64,000 nt of DNA from Curvibacter sp. PAE-UM (GTDB lineage: Bacteria; Pseudomonadota; Gammaproteobacteria; Burkholderiales; Burkholderiaceae_C): NCBI RefSeq assembly GCF_001432305.1, contig NZ_KQ483358.1, forward strand, positions 2,291,812-2,355,811, read 5' to 3'. This document shows, piece after piece, positions 35,830 through 45,947 of the stretch; position 1 is the stretch's first letter; every line of letters starts with the position of its first letter. Below the pieces are notes generated by a model. That model worked only from the letters and a program-made list of their open reading frames with translations, made no database searches and was not told the DNA's origin. The position numbers and the translations under genes are program-made.

Positions 35830-38058
35830 ATGAAAAGCCACGCGTCCGAATCGCCCGGCGGCGAACCGCGCTCGCCGCTGATCGCCGCCACTGCCCACAG
35901 CCTGCCCGAACAGGCGCATGCCCTGGTCCGCGCACGCGCCTTTGCCGAACCCCTGCTGGCCAACGAAGCGCTGGACACCGGTGAAAACACCCTGGTCCAT
36001 GCCGATGCGGTGGCCGCCATCCTCCAGTCCATCGGTGGTTCCGAGGCCATGCAGGCGGCCTGCTACCTGGTCTACACCAGCAATCACCTGAACAAGCCGC
36101 AGGAGACCATCAGCAAGGCCTTCGGCGAGAGTTATGCCGAGCTGGCCGTGGAGACCACCAAGCTGGTGCAGGTGCAGCGCCAGGCCAGTGCGGCCCAGCA
36201 GGCCGCATTGCGTGCCGGCACGCCGGTGCCCATGGCCCAGACCACGGCAGCGCAGACCGAGAACGTGCGCAAGATGCTGCTGGCCTTCTCGCGCGACCTG
36301 CGCGTGGTGCTGCTGCGCCTGGCCTCGCGGTTGCAGACGCTGCGCTATTTCGCGGCCACCAAACAACCGGTGCCCGCCGGCCTGGCGGCCGAGTCGCTCA
36401 ACGTGTTCGCACCACTGGCCAACCGCCTGGGCATCTGGGAGATCAAGTGGGAGATGGAGGACCTGTCCTTCCGCTTCCTGGAACCCGACACCTACAAGCA
36501 GATTGCGCGCCTGCTGGATGAGAAACGCATCGAGCGAGAAGACTACGTGCTGCACCTGCGCGAACGGCTGGAGACCGAACTGCGCACGCAGGGCATCCCC
36601 GCCCAGGTGCAGGGCCGGCCCAAGCACATCTACAGCATCGTCAAGAAGATGCGCGGCAAGTCGCTGGACTTCGACCACGTCTACGACGTGCGTGCGCTGC
36701 GCATCGTAGTGCAGAGCGTGCCCGACTGCTACGCGGCGCTGAGCTGGGTGCACAGCCAGTTCACGCCCGTGACCGAAGAGTTCGACGACTACATCGCCAG
36801 ACCGAAGGCCAACGGCTACCAGTCGCTGCACACCATCGTGCGCGATGCCGAGGGCCGCCCGATCGAGATCCAGATCCGCACCCAGGCCATGCACGAACAC
36901 GCCGAGCACGGCGTGGCCGCGCATTGGGCCTACAAGGAGGCCGGCGCCAAGGGTTACTCGGGCGTGACGGCCGACAGCGCCTACGACGCCAAGATCGCCG
37001 TGCTGCGACAGCTGCTGGCCTGGGAGCGCGACCTGTCGGGTCCGCAGCAGGCACAGGGCGTGTTCGAGGACCGCATCTACGTGCTCACGCCCGACGCCGC
37101 CATCGTCGAGTTGCCACAAGGCGCCACGCCGGTGGACTTCGCCTACAGCGTGCACACCACCCTGGGCCACCGCTGCCGCGGTGCCCGTATCGATGGCGCC
37201 ATGGTGCCGCTGAACACGCCACTGAAAAACGGCCAGACCGTGGAGGTCGTCACCGCCAAGGAAGGCGGCCCCTCACGCGACTGGCTCAACACCGAACTCG
37301 GCTTCATGGTCAGCCCGCGTGCGCGCAGCAAGGTGCGCGCCTGGTTCAACGCCCAGGCCACGCACGAGACCATCGCGCGCGGCCGCGAGGCGGTGGAAAA
37401 GCTGCTGCAGCGCGAAGGCCGCACCGCCATCAAACTGGACGACCTGGCCTCGCAACTGGGTTTCGCCTCGGCCGAGGCCCTGTTCGAGGTCGTCGGCAAG
37501 GACGAGTTCTCGCTGCGCAGCATCGAGACCGTGCTGCGCCCGGCCGAACCGCCAGCGCCGGCCGACGAGCAGGCCCTGCTCAAGAAATTCAAGGGCGGCA
37601 GCAGCTCACGTGGCGGCGTGCTGGTGGTGGGCGTCGATTCCCTGCTCACGCAACTGGCCAAATGCTGCAAACCCGCGCCACCGGACGAGATCCGCGGCTT
37701 CGTCACGCGTGGCAAGGGCGTCAGCGTGCACCGCGCCGACTGCAGCAACCTGCACCAGCTGGTGGCAAAACACGGCGAGCGCGTGATCGAGGTCGAATGG
37801 GGCGTGCCCAAGGGCGGCGAGGTGCCGCTCTACCCGGTGGACGTGTCCATCGAGGCAGCCGACCGCCAGGGCCTGCTGCGCGACATCCTGGAAGTCTTCT
37901 CCAAGGAAAAGTTCAACGTCGTGGGTGCGCAGACGCAGACGGTCAAGGGCGTGGCGTGGATGACGCTGACGGTGGAAATTTCGGATTCGGGGCGGCTGGG
38001 GAAGGTGCTGGCGACGGTGGCCGGGTTGTCGGGGGTGAGGACGGCGCGGCGGCGCTGA
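35830..38058 (+). CDS. relA: GTP pyrophosphokinase RelA ((p)ppGpp synthetase)
   Basis: RelA makes (p)ppGpp on ribosomes during amino-acid starvation. The 742-residue protein has a degenerate N-terminal HD domain: the His-Asp pair of active SpoT hydrolases is replaced (AACYLVYTSNHLNK where LLHDVIEDT is expected). The synthetase domain has KHIYSIVKKMRGK, FDHVYDVRALRIV and EEFDDYIA (EXDD signature of monofunctional RelA), and NGYQSLHT. Then come TGS, helical, Cys-containing conserved (LAKCCKPAPPDEIRGFVTRGKGVSVHRADC) and ACT domains. It should be synthetase only. A separate SpoT is expected elsewhere. The start is ATG at 35830. Confidence 0.95.
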   Translation: MKSHASESPGGEPRSPLIAATAHSLPEQAHALVRARAFAEPLLANEALDTGENTLVHADAVAAILQSIGGSEAMQAACYLVYTSNHLNKPQETISKAFGESYAELAVETTKLVQVQRQASAAQQAALRAGTPVPMAQTTAAQTENVRKMLLAFSRDLRVVLLRLASRLQTLRYFAATKQPVPAGLAAESLNVFAPLANRLGIWEIKWEMEDLSFRFLEPDTYKQIARLLDEKRIEREDYVLHLRERLETELRTQGIPAQVQGRPKHIYSIVKKMRGKSLDFDHVYDVRALRIVVQSVPDCYAALSWVHSQFTPVTEEFDDYIARPKANGYQSLHTIVRDAEGRPIEIQIRTQAMHEHAEHGVAAHWAYKEAGAKGYSGVTADSAYDAKIAVLRQLLAWERDLSGPQQAQGVFEDRIYVLTPDAAIVELPQGATPVDFAYSVHTTLGHRCRGARIDGAMVPLNTPLKNGQTVEVVTAKEGGPSRDWLNTELGFMVSPRARSKVRAWFNAQATHETIARGREAVEKLLQREGRTAIKLDDLASQLGFASAEALFEVVGKDEFSLRSIETVLRPAEPPAPADEQALLKKFKGGSSSRGGVLVVGVDSLLTQLAKCCKPAPPDEIRGFVTRGKGVSVHRADCSNLHQLVAKHGERVIEVEWGVPKGGEVPLYPVDVSIEAADRQGLLRDILEVFSKEKFNVVGAQTQTVKGVAWMTLTVEISDSGRLGKVLATVAGLSGVRTARRR

Positions 38059-38086
38059 CTCCTTTTTAGGTTGTCTTCTTTGCTTG

Positions 38087-38611
38087 CGTGGCAGGCCGGG
38101 ACTCGCCCCGGCGGGCGAGGTACTTTTCTTTGCTTCGCCAAAGCAAAGTACCCAAAAGAAAGGCGAGCCGAAGTCAGGGCCCCTGCGGGGTACCTTGCGC
38201 TGCTCGCAGCGGGCGGGGTCGGGCTAAACTCGCTGCGCTCAAACAACGCCCGCCCTGATCCGCCCGCTGCTGCGCTGCTCAGCCCTGCCACACGGCATGG
38301 GGAGCCAAACAGCCGGGAACCAACAACCGAACCCCACAAGGACGCGCCATGGCGCGTCCTTGTTGTTTTGGGTATTTGGTATCCGGTTCCCCACCGCCGT
38401 GTGCGGAGGCGAGTAGCGCAGGCAGCGGCGGAAAAAGAAGCGCAGATGTTTGAGGCGCTAGCCGAGTTTCTGCGCTTCCCGCCGATCCCGAGCAACGCAG
38501 CGTGCCCGTAGCGCAGCGGAGGGACGACGCACCCGGCTCGCCTTCTCTTTGCTTACTTTCTCTTGGCGAAGCAAGAGAAAGTGAGTGCGCTGCCGGGCGC
38601 ATATCCCGGCA
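38087..38611 (-). repeat. Structured ~520-bp repeat, copy B (inverted relative to copy A)
   Basis: This copy fills the gap between relA and the TIR-like gene. It carries the same five hairpins in mirror order: GCCGGG/CCCGGC end hairpin near 38095-38112; imperfect long stem around 38120-38150 (loop CTTCGC); a perfect 26-bp palindrome at 38337-38362; long stem with loop GCGAAG around 38554-38582; and end hairpin TGCCGGG/CCCGGCA (38591-38611). The two copies bracket bdhA, the hydrolase gene and relA, 4.0 kb apart. Several differences between them preserve base pairing. Confidence 0.85.
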
Positions 38612-38631
38612 ATACAGCGAACGCATGGAAA

Positions 38632-39762
<1,131 letters not shown>

Positions 39763-39861
39763 GCTGGGAACTCCTTCAGGACGGCAGGCGACGGTGGGTC
39801 GCTTGCTCGCTGTAGCTTGGGGGGAAATCTATCACTTGCGACGAGCCTGCGTGTGCGGGTG

Positions 39862-41373
39862 TCAACGCCGTTTGCTCCCGCCCAGGATGCTGCCCAGCAC
39901 CCCGCGGATGATCTGCCGCCCGACCTCGCGGCCGATGGAACTGGCCGCGCTCTTGATCAGCTGCTCGCCGGCGCTGGCGCGCGTGCGGCCGGCCCCGCCA
40001 CCCAGGATGCCGCCCAGGCTGTCGAGCAGGCCACCACCGCCGGCTTTCTGGGCCGCGGCGGCCTCGCCCGCTGCTTTTTCCTGGGCCTGCTTCTGCTGCG
40101 TTCGGCTGGCCAGATGCTCGAAGGCCGATTCGCGGTCCAGCGTCTTCTCATAGACGCCGGCCACCACCGAGTTGGCCAGCAGGGCCTGGCGCTGCTCGGG
40201 GCTGACCGGGCCGATCTGGCTGCCCGGAGGCAGCACGTAGACACGCTCGGTCAGGCTGGGCCGGCCTTTTTCGTCGAGCAGGCTGACCAGGGCCTCGCCC
40301 ACACCGAGTTCGGTGATGGCCGCGGCGATGTCCAGGCCCGGCTTGGGGCGCATGGTCTCGGCTGCGGATTTGACGGCTTTCTGGTCGCGCGGTGTGAAGG
40401 CGCGCAGCGCATGCTGCACGCGGTTGCCCAGCTGGCCCAGCACGGTGTCGGGGATGTCCAGCGGGTTCTGGGTGACGAAATACACGCCCACGCCCTTGCT
40501 GCGCACCAGGCGCACCACCAGTTCGATGCGCTCCAGCAGGGCCTTGGGCGAGTCGTTGAAGAGCAGGTGGGCTTCGTCGAAGAAGAAGACCAGCTTGGGC
40601 TTGTCCAGGTCGCCGACCTCGGGCAGTTGTTCGAAGAGCTCGGAGAGCAGCCACAGCAGGAAGGTGGCGTACAGGCGCGGCGAGTTCATCAGCTTGTCGG
40701 CCGCCAGCACATTGACCACGCCGTGGCCCTTGCCGTCGGTCTGCATGAAGTCGGCGATGTTGAGCATGGGCTCGCCGAAGAACTTGTCGCCGCCCTGGCT
40801 TTCGATCTGCAGCAGGCCGCGCTGGATGGCGCCGATGCTGGCCGCGCTGATGTTGCCGTACTCGGTGGTGAACTGCGAGGCGTTGTCGCCCACATGCTGG
40901 CACATGGCGCGCAGGTCTTTCAGGTCCAGCAGCAGCAGGCCCTGGTCGTCGGCGATCTTGAAGACCAGCTGCAGCACGCCTTCCTGGGTTTCGTTCAGGT
41001 TGAGCATGCGGCCCAGCAGCAGGGGGCCCAGGTCGCTGACGGTGGCGCGTACCGGGTGGCCCTGGGTGCCGAACACGTCCCACAAGGTGGTGGGGCAGGC
41101 CTGGGAGGAGGGCGTGGGCAGGCCGCGCTCGGCGATCACCTTGGCCAGCTTGTCACTGATCTTGCCGGCCTGCGAGATGCCGGTCAGGTCGCCCTTGATG
41201 TCGGCCAGGAAGACCGGCACGCCGATGCGCGAGAAGCCTTCGGCCAGGGTTTGCAGGGTGATGGTCTTGCCGGTGCCGGTGGCGCCGGTGATCAGGCCGT
41301 GGCGGTTGGCCTTGTCGGGGCGCAGGAAACAATGCACGTCGCCGTGCTGCGCAATCAGGATGGGTTCAGCCAT
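39862..41373 (-). CDS. DUF853 / HerA-FtsK superfamily ATPase (YjgR-like)
   Basis: A 503-residue P-loop ATPase. Walker A is [12 protein letters not shown] (about residues 30-41) and Walker B is [13 protein letters not shown]. Flanking conserved stretches [15 protein letters not shown] and [22 protein letters not shown] are diagnostic of DUF853 (YjgR). The C-terminus is Gly/Ala-rich with a repeated GGxLG pattern. HerA-family proteins translocate DNA; the role of YjgR is not known. The start is ATG (complement 41371-41373) with AGGGA 6-10 nt upstream. A longer frame that extends through the adjacent structured element is rejected. Confidence 0.88.
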   Translation of the reverse strand: MAEPILIAQHGDVHCFLRPDKANRHGLITGATGTGKTITLQTLAEGFSRIGVPVFLADIKGDLTGISQAGKISDKLAKVIAERGLPTPSSQACPTTLWDVFGTQGHPVRATVSDLGPLLLGRMLNLNETQEGVLQLVFKIADDQGLLLLDLKDLRAMCQHVGDNASQFTTEYGNISAASIGAIQRGLLQIESQGGDKFFGEPMLNIADFMQTDGKGHGVVNVLAADKLMNSPRLYATFLLWLLSELFEQLPEVGDLDKPKLVFFFDEAHLLFNDSPKALLERIELVVRLVRSKGVGVYFVTQNPLDIPDTVLGQLGNRVQHALRAFTPRDQKAVKSAAETMRPKPGLDIAAAITELGVGEALVSLLDEKGRPSLTERVYVLPPGSQIGPVSPEQRQALLANSVVAGVYEKTLDRESAFEHLASRTQQKQAQEKAAGEAAAAQKAGGGGLLDSLGGILGGGAGRTRASAGEQLIKSAASSIGREVGRQIIRGVLGSILGGSKRR

Positions 41374-41397
41374 GGAAGTCCCTAAAAGTACAATTAC

Positions 41398-41669
41398 AGG
41401 GATGGTATTCAAAACTCGCGTCGCGTGCGGCGCGAGTTTGCGGGATGAGCGGCTAGGCGCAAAACCCAAGGCAAGCCTGGACGACTTGCCTGGTTTTGCA
41501 ACAACGCTGATCGCCCGCAAAGTCGCGCCCCGAAGGGTTCGGCCAAAAACGGGCCCTTTGCCCACCAAACCGCTTGCGTGTGCCTCAGCACACGATGCGC
41601 GGTGTTGGCGGTCAAATCATCCCGTTTTTGACTCGAACGCACATGACGGGAGTTTTGAACACCATCCCT
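41398..41669 (+). repeat. 272-bp structured element with 25-bp imperfect terminal inverted repeats (element E2)
   Basis: Bases 41398-41422 are complementary to 41645-41669 with two mismatches. Inside: AAACTCGCG (41412-41420) with CGCGAGTTT (41431-41439), which competes with the left terminal repeat; 41459-41475 with 41485-41499 (15 bp with a 2-nt bulge); and CAAAAACGGG (41544-41553) with CCCGTTTTTG (41621-41630). The internal segment GGGTTCGGCCAAAAA and the later ATGCGCGGTGTTG have close counterparts at the same places in element E1 (12237-12509). It lies between the divergent DUF853 and YebC genes. No coding capacity. Confidence 0.8.
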
Positions 41670-41699
41670 TATAGGTTAACGAAATTTGAAGGGCACCCC

Positions 41700-42419
41700 G
41701 TGGCTGGACACAGTAAATGGGCCAATATCCAACACCGCAAGGGGCGGCAGGACGAAAAGCGCGGCAAGATCTGGACCCGCATCGTCCGTGAAATCACCGT
41801 GGCGGCCCGCGCCGGCGGTGGTGACCCGTCGGCCAACCCGCGCCTGCGCCTGGCTATCGACAAGGCCAGGGCGGCCAATATGCCGGCTGACCGCGTCAAG
41901 TACAACATCGACAAGGCCACGGGCAACCAGGAAGGCGTGACCTACGAGGAAATCCGCTACGAGGGTTACGGCATCGCCGGCGCGGCCATCATCGTCGACA
42001 CGATGACCGACAACCGCGTGCGCACCGTGGCCGAGGTGCGCCACGCCTTCAGCAAGCAGGGCGGCAATATGGGCACGGAAGGTTCGGTGGCTTTCCAGTT
42101 CAGGCACTGCGGCCAGCTGATCTTCGCCCCGGGCACCTCCGAGGACAAGGTCATGGAAGTGGCGCTGGAGGCTGGCGCCGAGGATGTGGTGAGTGATGAC
42201 GACGGCGCCATCGAGGTGCTGACCACGCCCCACGATTTCGAGGCCGTGAAGAACGCGCTGGAAGCCGCCGGCCTCAAGGCCGAGGTGGCCGGTGTGACCA
42301 TGCGCCCCGAGAACACCATTGAACTCAGCGGCGATGACGCTGCGAAGATGCAGAAGCTGCTGGATGTGCTGGAAGACCTGGACGACGTCCAGGAGGTCTA
42401 CCACAACGCTGCACTTTAA
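41700..42419 (+). CDS. YebC/PmpR-family transcriptional regulator / translation factor
   Basis: A 239-residue protein of the YebC/TACO1 family. Landmarks: [31 protein letters not shown] at the N-terminus, [52 protein letters not shown] and the C-terminal VYHNAAL. Family members bind DNA as regulators or help ribosomes through poly-proline stretches. The start is the GTG at 41700, with GAAGGG about 7 nt upstream, since the protein then opens AGHSKWANI as in all relatives. A frame beginning at 41574 runs through element E2 and is rejected. Confidence 0.93.
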   Translation: MAGHSKWANIQHRKGRQDEKRGKIWTRIVREITVAARAGGGDPSANPRLRLAIDKARAANMPADRVKYNIDKATGNQEGVTYEEIRYEGYGIAGAAIIVDTMTDNRVRTVAEVRHAFSKQGGNMGTEGSVAFQFRHCGQLIFAPGTSEDKVMEVALEAGAEDVVSDDDGAIEVLTTPHDFEAVKNALEAAGLKAEVAGVTMRPENTIELSGDDAAKMQKLLDVLEDLDDVQEVYHNAAL

Positions 42420-42486
42420 GACGTACCCTCGCGCGTAGCGGGGCAGTTCGCCGGCGTAGACGTGGCAAGCAAGGATTTGGATTGAT

Positions 42487-43767
42487 ATGAAAGTCTTAGT
42501 GATAGGTGGCGGCGGCCGGGAACACGCGTTGGCCTGGAAACTGGCCCAGTCTCCCAAGGTGCAGATGATTTATGTCGCGCCTGGCAACGGCGGTACCGCG
42601 CGCGACAAGCGCTTGGTCAATGTGCCCATCAGCGACGTGCAGGAACTGCGCGCCTGGGCCCTGGCCGAGAAGATCGGCCTGACCGTGGTCGGCCCCGAGG
42701 CCCCGCTGGCCGCTGGCGTGGTGGACGAGTTCCGCGCGCACGGCCTGCGTGTCTTTGGCCCCACCAAAGCGGCGGCCCAGCTGGAGAGCTCAAAGGCTTT
42801 CTCCAAGGCCTTCATGAAGCGCCACGGCATTCCTACGGCCGAATACGACACTTTCTCCGACCCGGTGGCCGCCCATGCCTACGTCGAGAAGATGGGCGCG
42901 CCCATCGTGGTCAAGGCCGACGGCCTGGCCGCAGGCAAGGGTGTGGTGGTGGCCATGACGGCGGCCGAGGCGCATGAGGCCATCGACTTCATGCTGCTGG
43001 ACAACAAACTGGGCGTGAGCCACAACGAGGGCGGGGCACGTGTGGTCATCGAGGAGTTCCTGCAGGGTGAGGAAGCCAGCTTCATCGTGCTGTGCGACGG
43101 CAAGAACGTGGTGGCGCTGGCCACCAGCCAGGACCACAAGCGCCTGCTGGACGCCGACCAGGGCCCCAACACCGGCGGCATGGGCGCCTATTCGCCCGCG
43201 CCCGTGGTGACGCCGGCCGTGCACGCCCGCGCCATGCGCGAGATCATCCTGCCCACCATCAAGGGCATGGAGAAGGACGGCATTCCCTACACCGGCTTCC
43301 TCTACGCCGGCCTGATGATCGATGGCAGTGGCGCCCCCAAGACGCTGGAGTTCAACTGCCGCATGGGCGACCCCGAGACCCAGCCCATCATGATGCGCCT
43401 CAAGACCGACCTGGTGGACGTCATGCTGGCGGCCACCGACGGCAAGCTCGACCAGGTCGAGCTCGACTGGGACCGCCGCATCGCGCTGGGCGTGGTGATG
43501 GCCGCGCACGGCTACCCCATGAACCCTCGCAAGGGCGACGTCATCACCGGCCTGCCGGCCGATACCGACGAGGGCGTGGTCTTCCACGCCGGTACCACCT
43601 TGAAGGACGGCCAGGTGCAGGTGACCGGCGGCCGCGTGCTGTGCGTGACCGCGCTGGGCGACACGACCAGGCAGGCGCAGCAGCGCGCCTACGAGCTGGC
43701 CCAGGGCATACGCTTCGACGGCATGCAATATCGCCGTGACATCGGTTACCGCGCCATCAAGAGTTGA
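42487..43767 (+). CDS. purD: Phosphoribosylamine-glycine ligase PurD
   Basis: PurD (GARS) joins phosphoribosylamine and glycine with ATP in the second step of purine synthesis. The 426-residue ATP-grasp protein has the N-domain KVLVIGGGGREHALAWKLAQS, KADGLAAGKGVVVA, EEFLQGEEASFIVLCDG, PNTGGMGAYSPAPVVT, EFNCRMGDPETQ and the C-terminal domain with HAGT. The start is ATG at 42487, preceded by AAGGAT. Its stop overlaps the start of the acyltransferase gene (TGATG). Confidence 0.96.
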   Translation: MKVLVIGGGGREHALAWKLAQSPKVQMIYVAPGNGGTARDKRLVNVPISDVQELRAWALAEKIGLTVVGPEAPLAAGVVDEFRAHGLRVFGPTKAAAQLESSKAFSKAFMKRHGIPTAEYDTFSDPVAAHAYVEKMGAPIVVKADGLAAGKGVVVAMTAAEAHEAIDFMLLDNKLGVSHNEGGARVVIEEFLQGEEASFIVLCDGKNVVALATSQDHKRLLDADQGPNTGGMGAYSPAPVVTPAVHARAMREIILPTIKGMEKDGIPYTGFLYAGLMIDGSGAPKTLEFNCRMGDPETQPIMMRLKTDLVDVMLAATDGKLDQVELDWDRRIALGVVMAAHGYPMNPRKGDVITGLPADTDEGVVFHAGTTLKDGQVQVTGGRVLCVTALGDTTRQAQQRAYELAQGIRFDGMQYRRDIGYRAIKS

Positions 43768-44414
43768 TGTCCAGCAGCGACTATTCCCGGCCCTATCCGG
43801 TGCAGTTCCGCGGCAGCGCCTTGGCGCGCTGGCTGCTGCGCCACATGGGCTGGCGCGTCCATTTCGAGGGCCTGCCGGTCATGCAGGGCGTGCTGGCGGT
43901 CTACCCGCACACCAGCAACTGGGATTTCGTGAACCTGCTGCTCGTCAAATGGGCCATCGGCATTCCGGTGCGTTTCTGGGGCAAGGACAGCCTGTTTCGT
44001 TTTCCCCTGTTCGGTCGCTGGATGCGCAGCCTGGGCGGAGTGCCGGTGGAGCGCACCTCCGCCCACGGCGTCGTCGCCGATACCGTGGCACAGCTGGAGC
44101 AGGCCAGGGCCCGGGGCGAGTATTTCTGGCTGGCCGTGGCGCCCGAGGGCACGCGCAAATACATTCCTGGCTGGCGCAGCGGTTTTTACCGCGTGGCCGT
44201 GCAGGCCGGTGTACCGCTGGGCCTGGTGCGCGTGGACTACCGCCTGCGTGAGGTGAAGGTGACCGACTTCATCCGCCTCAGCGGGGACGAAACCGCCGAT
44301 TTCCAGCGCATCGCGGCCGTATTCGATGGTGTGACGGGTTGCCGACCTGGCCATGCCGCCCCCATCCGCCTGCTCGACAGCAACGTGCCGCGCGCCGAAA
44401 CCATCGTGAAATGA
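43767..44414 (+). CDS. 1-acyl-glycerol-3-phosphate acyltransferase-like protein (LPLAT)
   Basis: A 215-residue glycerophospholipid acyltransferase family protein. The catalytic HX4D motif is HTSNWD (His48, Asp53), the glycerophosphate-binding region is APEGTRK, and an arginine-containing segment [29 protein letters not shown] precedes it. Family members acylate lysophosphatidic acid or related lipids; the exact acceptor is not determined. The start is ATG at 43767, overlapping the purD TGA by one base; a TTG at 43764 is less likely. It lies 4 bp from hemF. Confidence 0.88.
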   Translation: MSSSDYSRPYPVQFRGSALARWLLRHMGWRVHFEGLPVMQGVLAVYPHTSNWDFVNLLLVKWAIGIPVRFWGKDSLFRFPLFGRWMRSLGGVPVERTSAHGVVADTVAQLEQARARGEYFWLAVAPEGTRKYIPGWRSGFYRVAVQAGVPLGLVRVDYRLREVKVTDFIRLSGDETADFQRIAAVFDGVTGCRPGHAAPIRLLDSNVPRAETIVK

Positions 44415-44418
44415 AGCC

Positions 44419-45348
44419 ATGACGACCGCCCACTCCAACGTCCACACCGTGCGCGACTACCTGCAGGGCCTGCAGCAGCGCATCACCGAGGCCATTGCCG
44501 GCATCGACGGCAGCAGCTTCCTGGCCGATGCCTGGCAGAAGGAGCCGGGTGAACCCTTGCAGGGCCAGGGCCTCACCAAGATCCTGGAAAACGGCCCGGT
44601 GTTCGAGCGTGCCGGCTGCGGTTTTTCGCACGTCCAGGGCCCACGGCTGCCGCCTTCGGCCACCCAGCACCGGCCCGAACTGGCTGGTGCGCCTTTCGAG
44701 GCCATGGGCGTCTCGCTGGTCTTCCATCCGCGTAACCCCTATGTGCCCACGGTGCACATGAACGTGCGCATGCTGGCGGCCAAGGGCAAGGACGGGCAGG
44801 AGGTCTGCTGGTTTGGCGGCGGCATGGACCTGACACCCTATTACGGCTTCGAGGAAGACGCGGTGCATTTCCATACCGTCTGCCGCGATGCGCTCAAGCC
44901 CTTCGGCGAGGACAAGTACCCGCGTTTCAAGACCTGGTGCGATGAATACTTCTTCCTCAAGCATCGCAACGAGCAGCGCGGCGTCGGCGGTGTGTTCTTC
45001 GATGATTTCTCGGAGCTGGGCTTCGAGGGAAGTTTCGCCATGCTGCGTGCCGTGGGGGACGCCTTCCTGCCGGCTTACCTGCCCATCGTCGAGCGCCGCC
45101 AGCATCTTGACCACGGCGAGCGCGAGCGTGCCTTCCAGCTCTACCGCCGGGGCCGTTACGTCGAATTCAACCTGGTCTGGGACCGTGGCACGCATTTCGG
45201 CTTGCAGTCCGGTGGCCGTACCGAGTCCATCCTGCTGTCCATGCCGCCGCTGGTGAGCTGGTCCTACCAGCAGCAGCCTGCGCCTGGTACCCCCGAGGCT
45301 GAGCTCTACACCCGCTTCCTTCCCCGGCGCGACTGGATCACCATTTGA
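44419..45348 (+). CDS. hemF: Oxygen-dependent coproporphyrinogen III oxidase HemF
   Basis: HemF oxidatively decarboxylates coproporphyrinogen III to protoporphyrinogen IX using O2, in haem synthesis. The 309-residue protein contains [39 protein letters not shown], and the C-terminal [30 protein letters not shown], all strongly conserved. Use of this enzyme indicates an aerobic or facultative lifestyle. The start is ATG at 44419, and its TGA overlaps the TTG start of nadD. Confidence 0.97.
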   Translation: MTTAHSNVHTVRDYLQGLQQRITEAIAGIDGSSFLADAWQKEPGEPLQGQGLTKILENGPVFERAGCGFSHVQGPRLPPSATQHRPELAGAPFEAMGVSLVFHPRNPYVPTVHMNVRMLAAKGKDGQEVCWFGGGMDLTPYYGFEEDAVHFHTVCRDALKPFGEDKYPRFKTWCDEYFFLKHRNEQRGVGGVFFDDFSELGFEGSFAMLRAVGDAFLPAYLPIVERRQHLDHGERERAFQLYRRGRYVEFNLVWDRGTHFGLQSGGRTESILLSMPPLVSWSYQQQPAPGTPEAELYTRFLPRRDWITI

Positions 45349-45947
45349 GCCTCCACAAAATCGGCATGTTCGGCGGCGCCTTCGACCCGCCGCATCTGGC
45401 GCACCGCGCCCTGGCCCAGGCCGCCATCGAACAGCTCCAGCTCGATGCGCTGTGCGTGTTGCCCACGGGCCAGGCCTGGCACAAGAGCCGGCCGCTCACC
45501 GCCGCCGCGCACCGGCTGGCCATGAGCCAGCTGGCGTTTGAGGGGCTGCCCCAGGTGCAACTGGACGACCGGGAAATCCGCCGTGCCGGCCCGTCCTACA
45601 CCCTGGACACCCTGCGTGAACTGCACGCCGAAAACCCGCGGGCCGAACTCTATCTGGTCATGGGCAAGGACCAGGCCGATGTGCTGCCGACCTGGCGCCA
45701 TTGGGAGGAGATTGTCCATCTTGCTATAATTTGTGTAGCTGACCGGGATCTTTTGACCGGCCAGGAAACCCGTTTTGTCCCCCCGCCCGAGATGGCGGGC
45801 CGTTTCTGCAAGCTGCAGATGCCGGCCATGGACATCAGCGCCACCGGCATCCGCGCCCGCGTCGCCAGCCAGCAGGGCATTGCCCCACTGGTCAGCCCCG
45901 CCGTTGCGCGCTATATTGAACAACATAATCTCTATCAAAGCACCTGA
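45345..45947 (+). CDS. nadD: Nicotinate-nucleotide adenylyltransferase NadD
   Basis: NadD adenylates nicotinate mononucleotide in NAD synthesis. The 200-residue protein has the nucleotidyltransferase motif [21 protein letters not shown], the ISATGIR-type motif ([12 protein letters not shown]) near the C-terminus and [13 protein letters not shown] use the TTG at 45345, which overlaps the hemF TGA as TTGA. No ATG or GTG precedes the conserved region. A strong extended -10 promoter sequence lies inside the gene (45722-45730). Confidence 0.93.
   Translation: MSLHKIGMFGGAFDPPHLAHRALAQAAIEQLQLDALCVLPTGQAWHKSRPLTAAAHRLAMSQLAFEGLPQVQLDDREIRRAGPSYTLDTLRELHAENPRAELYLVMGKDQADVLPTWRHWEEIVHLAIICVADRDLLTGQETRFVPPPEMAGRFCKLQMPAMDISATGIRARVASQQGIAPLVSPAVARYIEQHNLYQST
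45701..45730 (+). promoter_or_regulatory. Internal sigma-70 promoter candidate within nadD
   Basis: TTGGGA (45701-45706), an 18-bp spacer and TATAAT (45725-45730) with an upstream TGC (45722-45724), that is, a perfect extended -10. It stands out in an otherwise GC-rich coding region. It would drive rsfS, rlmH, maf and possibly rng independently of purD-hemF. Motif evidence only. Confidence 0.5.

Noticed and set aside
35830..38058. Bifunctional SpoT in place of RelA
   Set aside because: The HD hydrolase residues are missing and the synthetase has the EFDD (EXDD) signature of monofunctional RelA.
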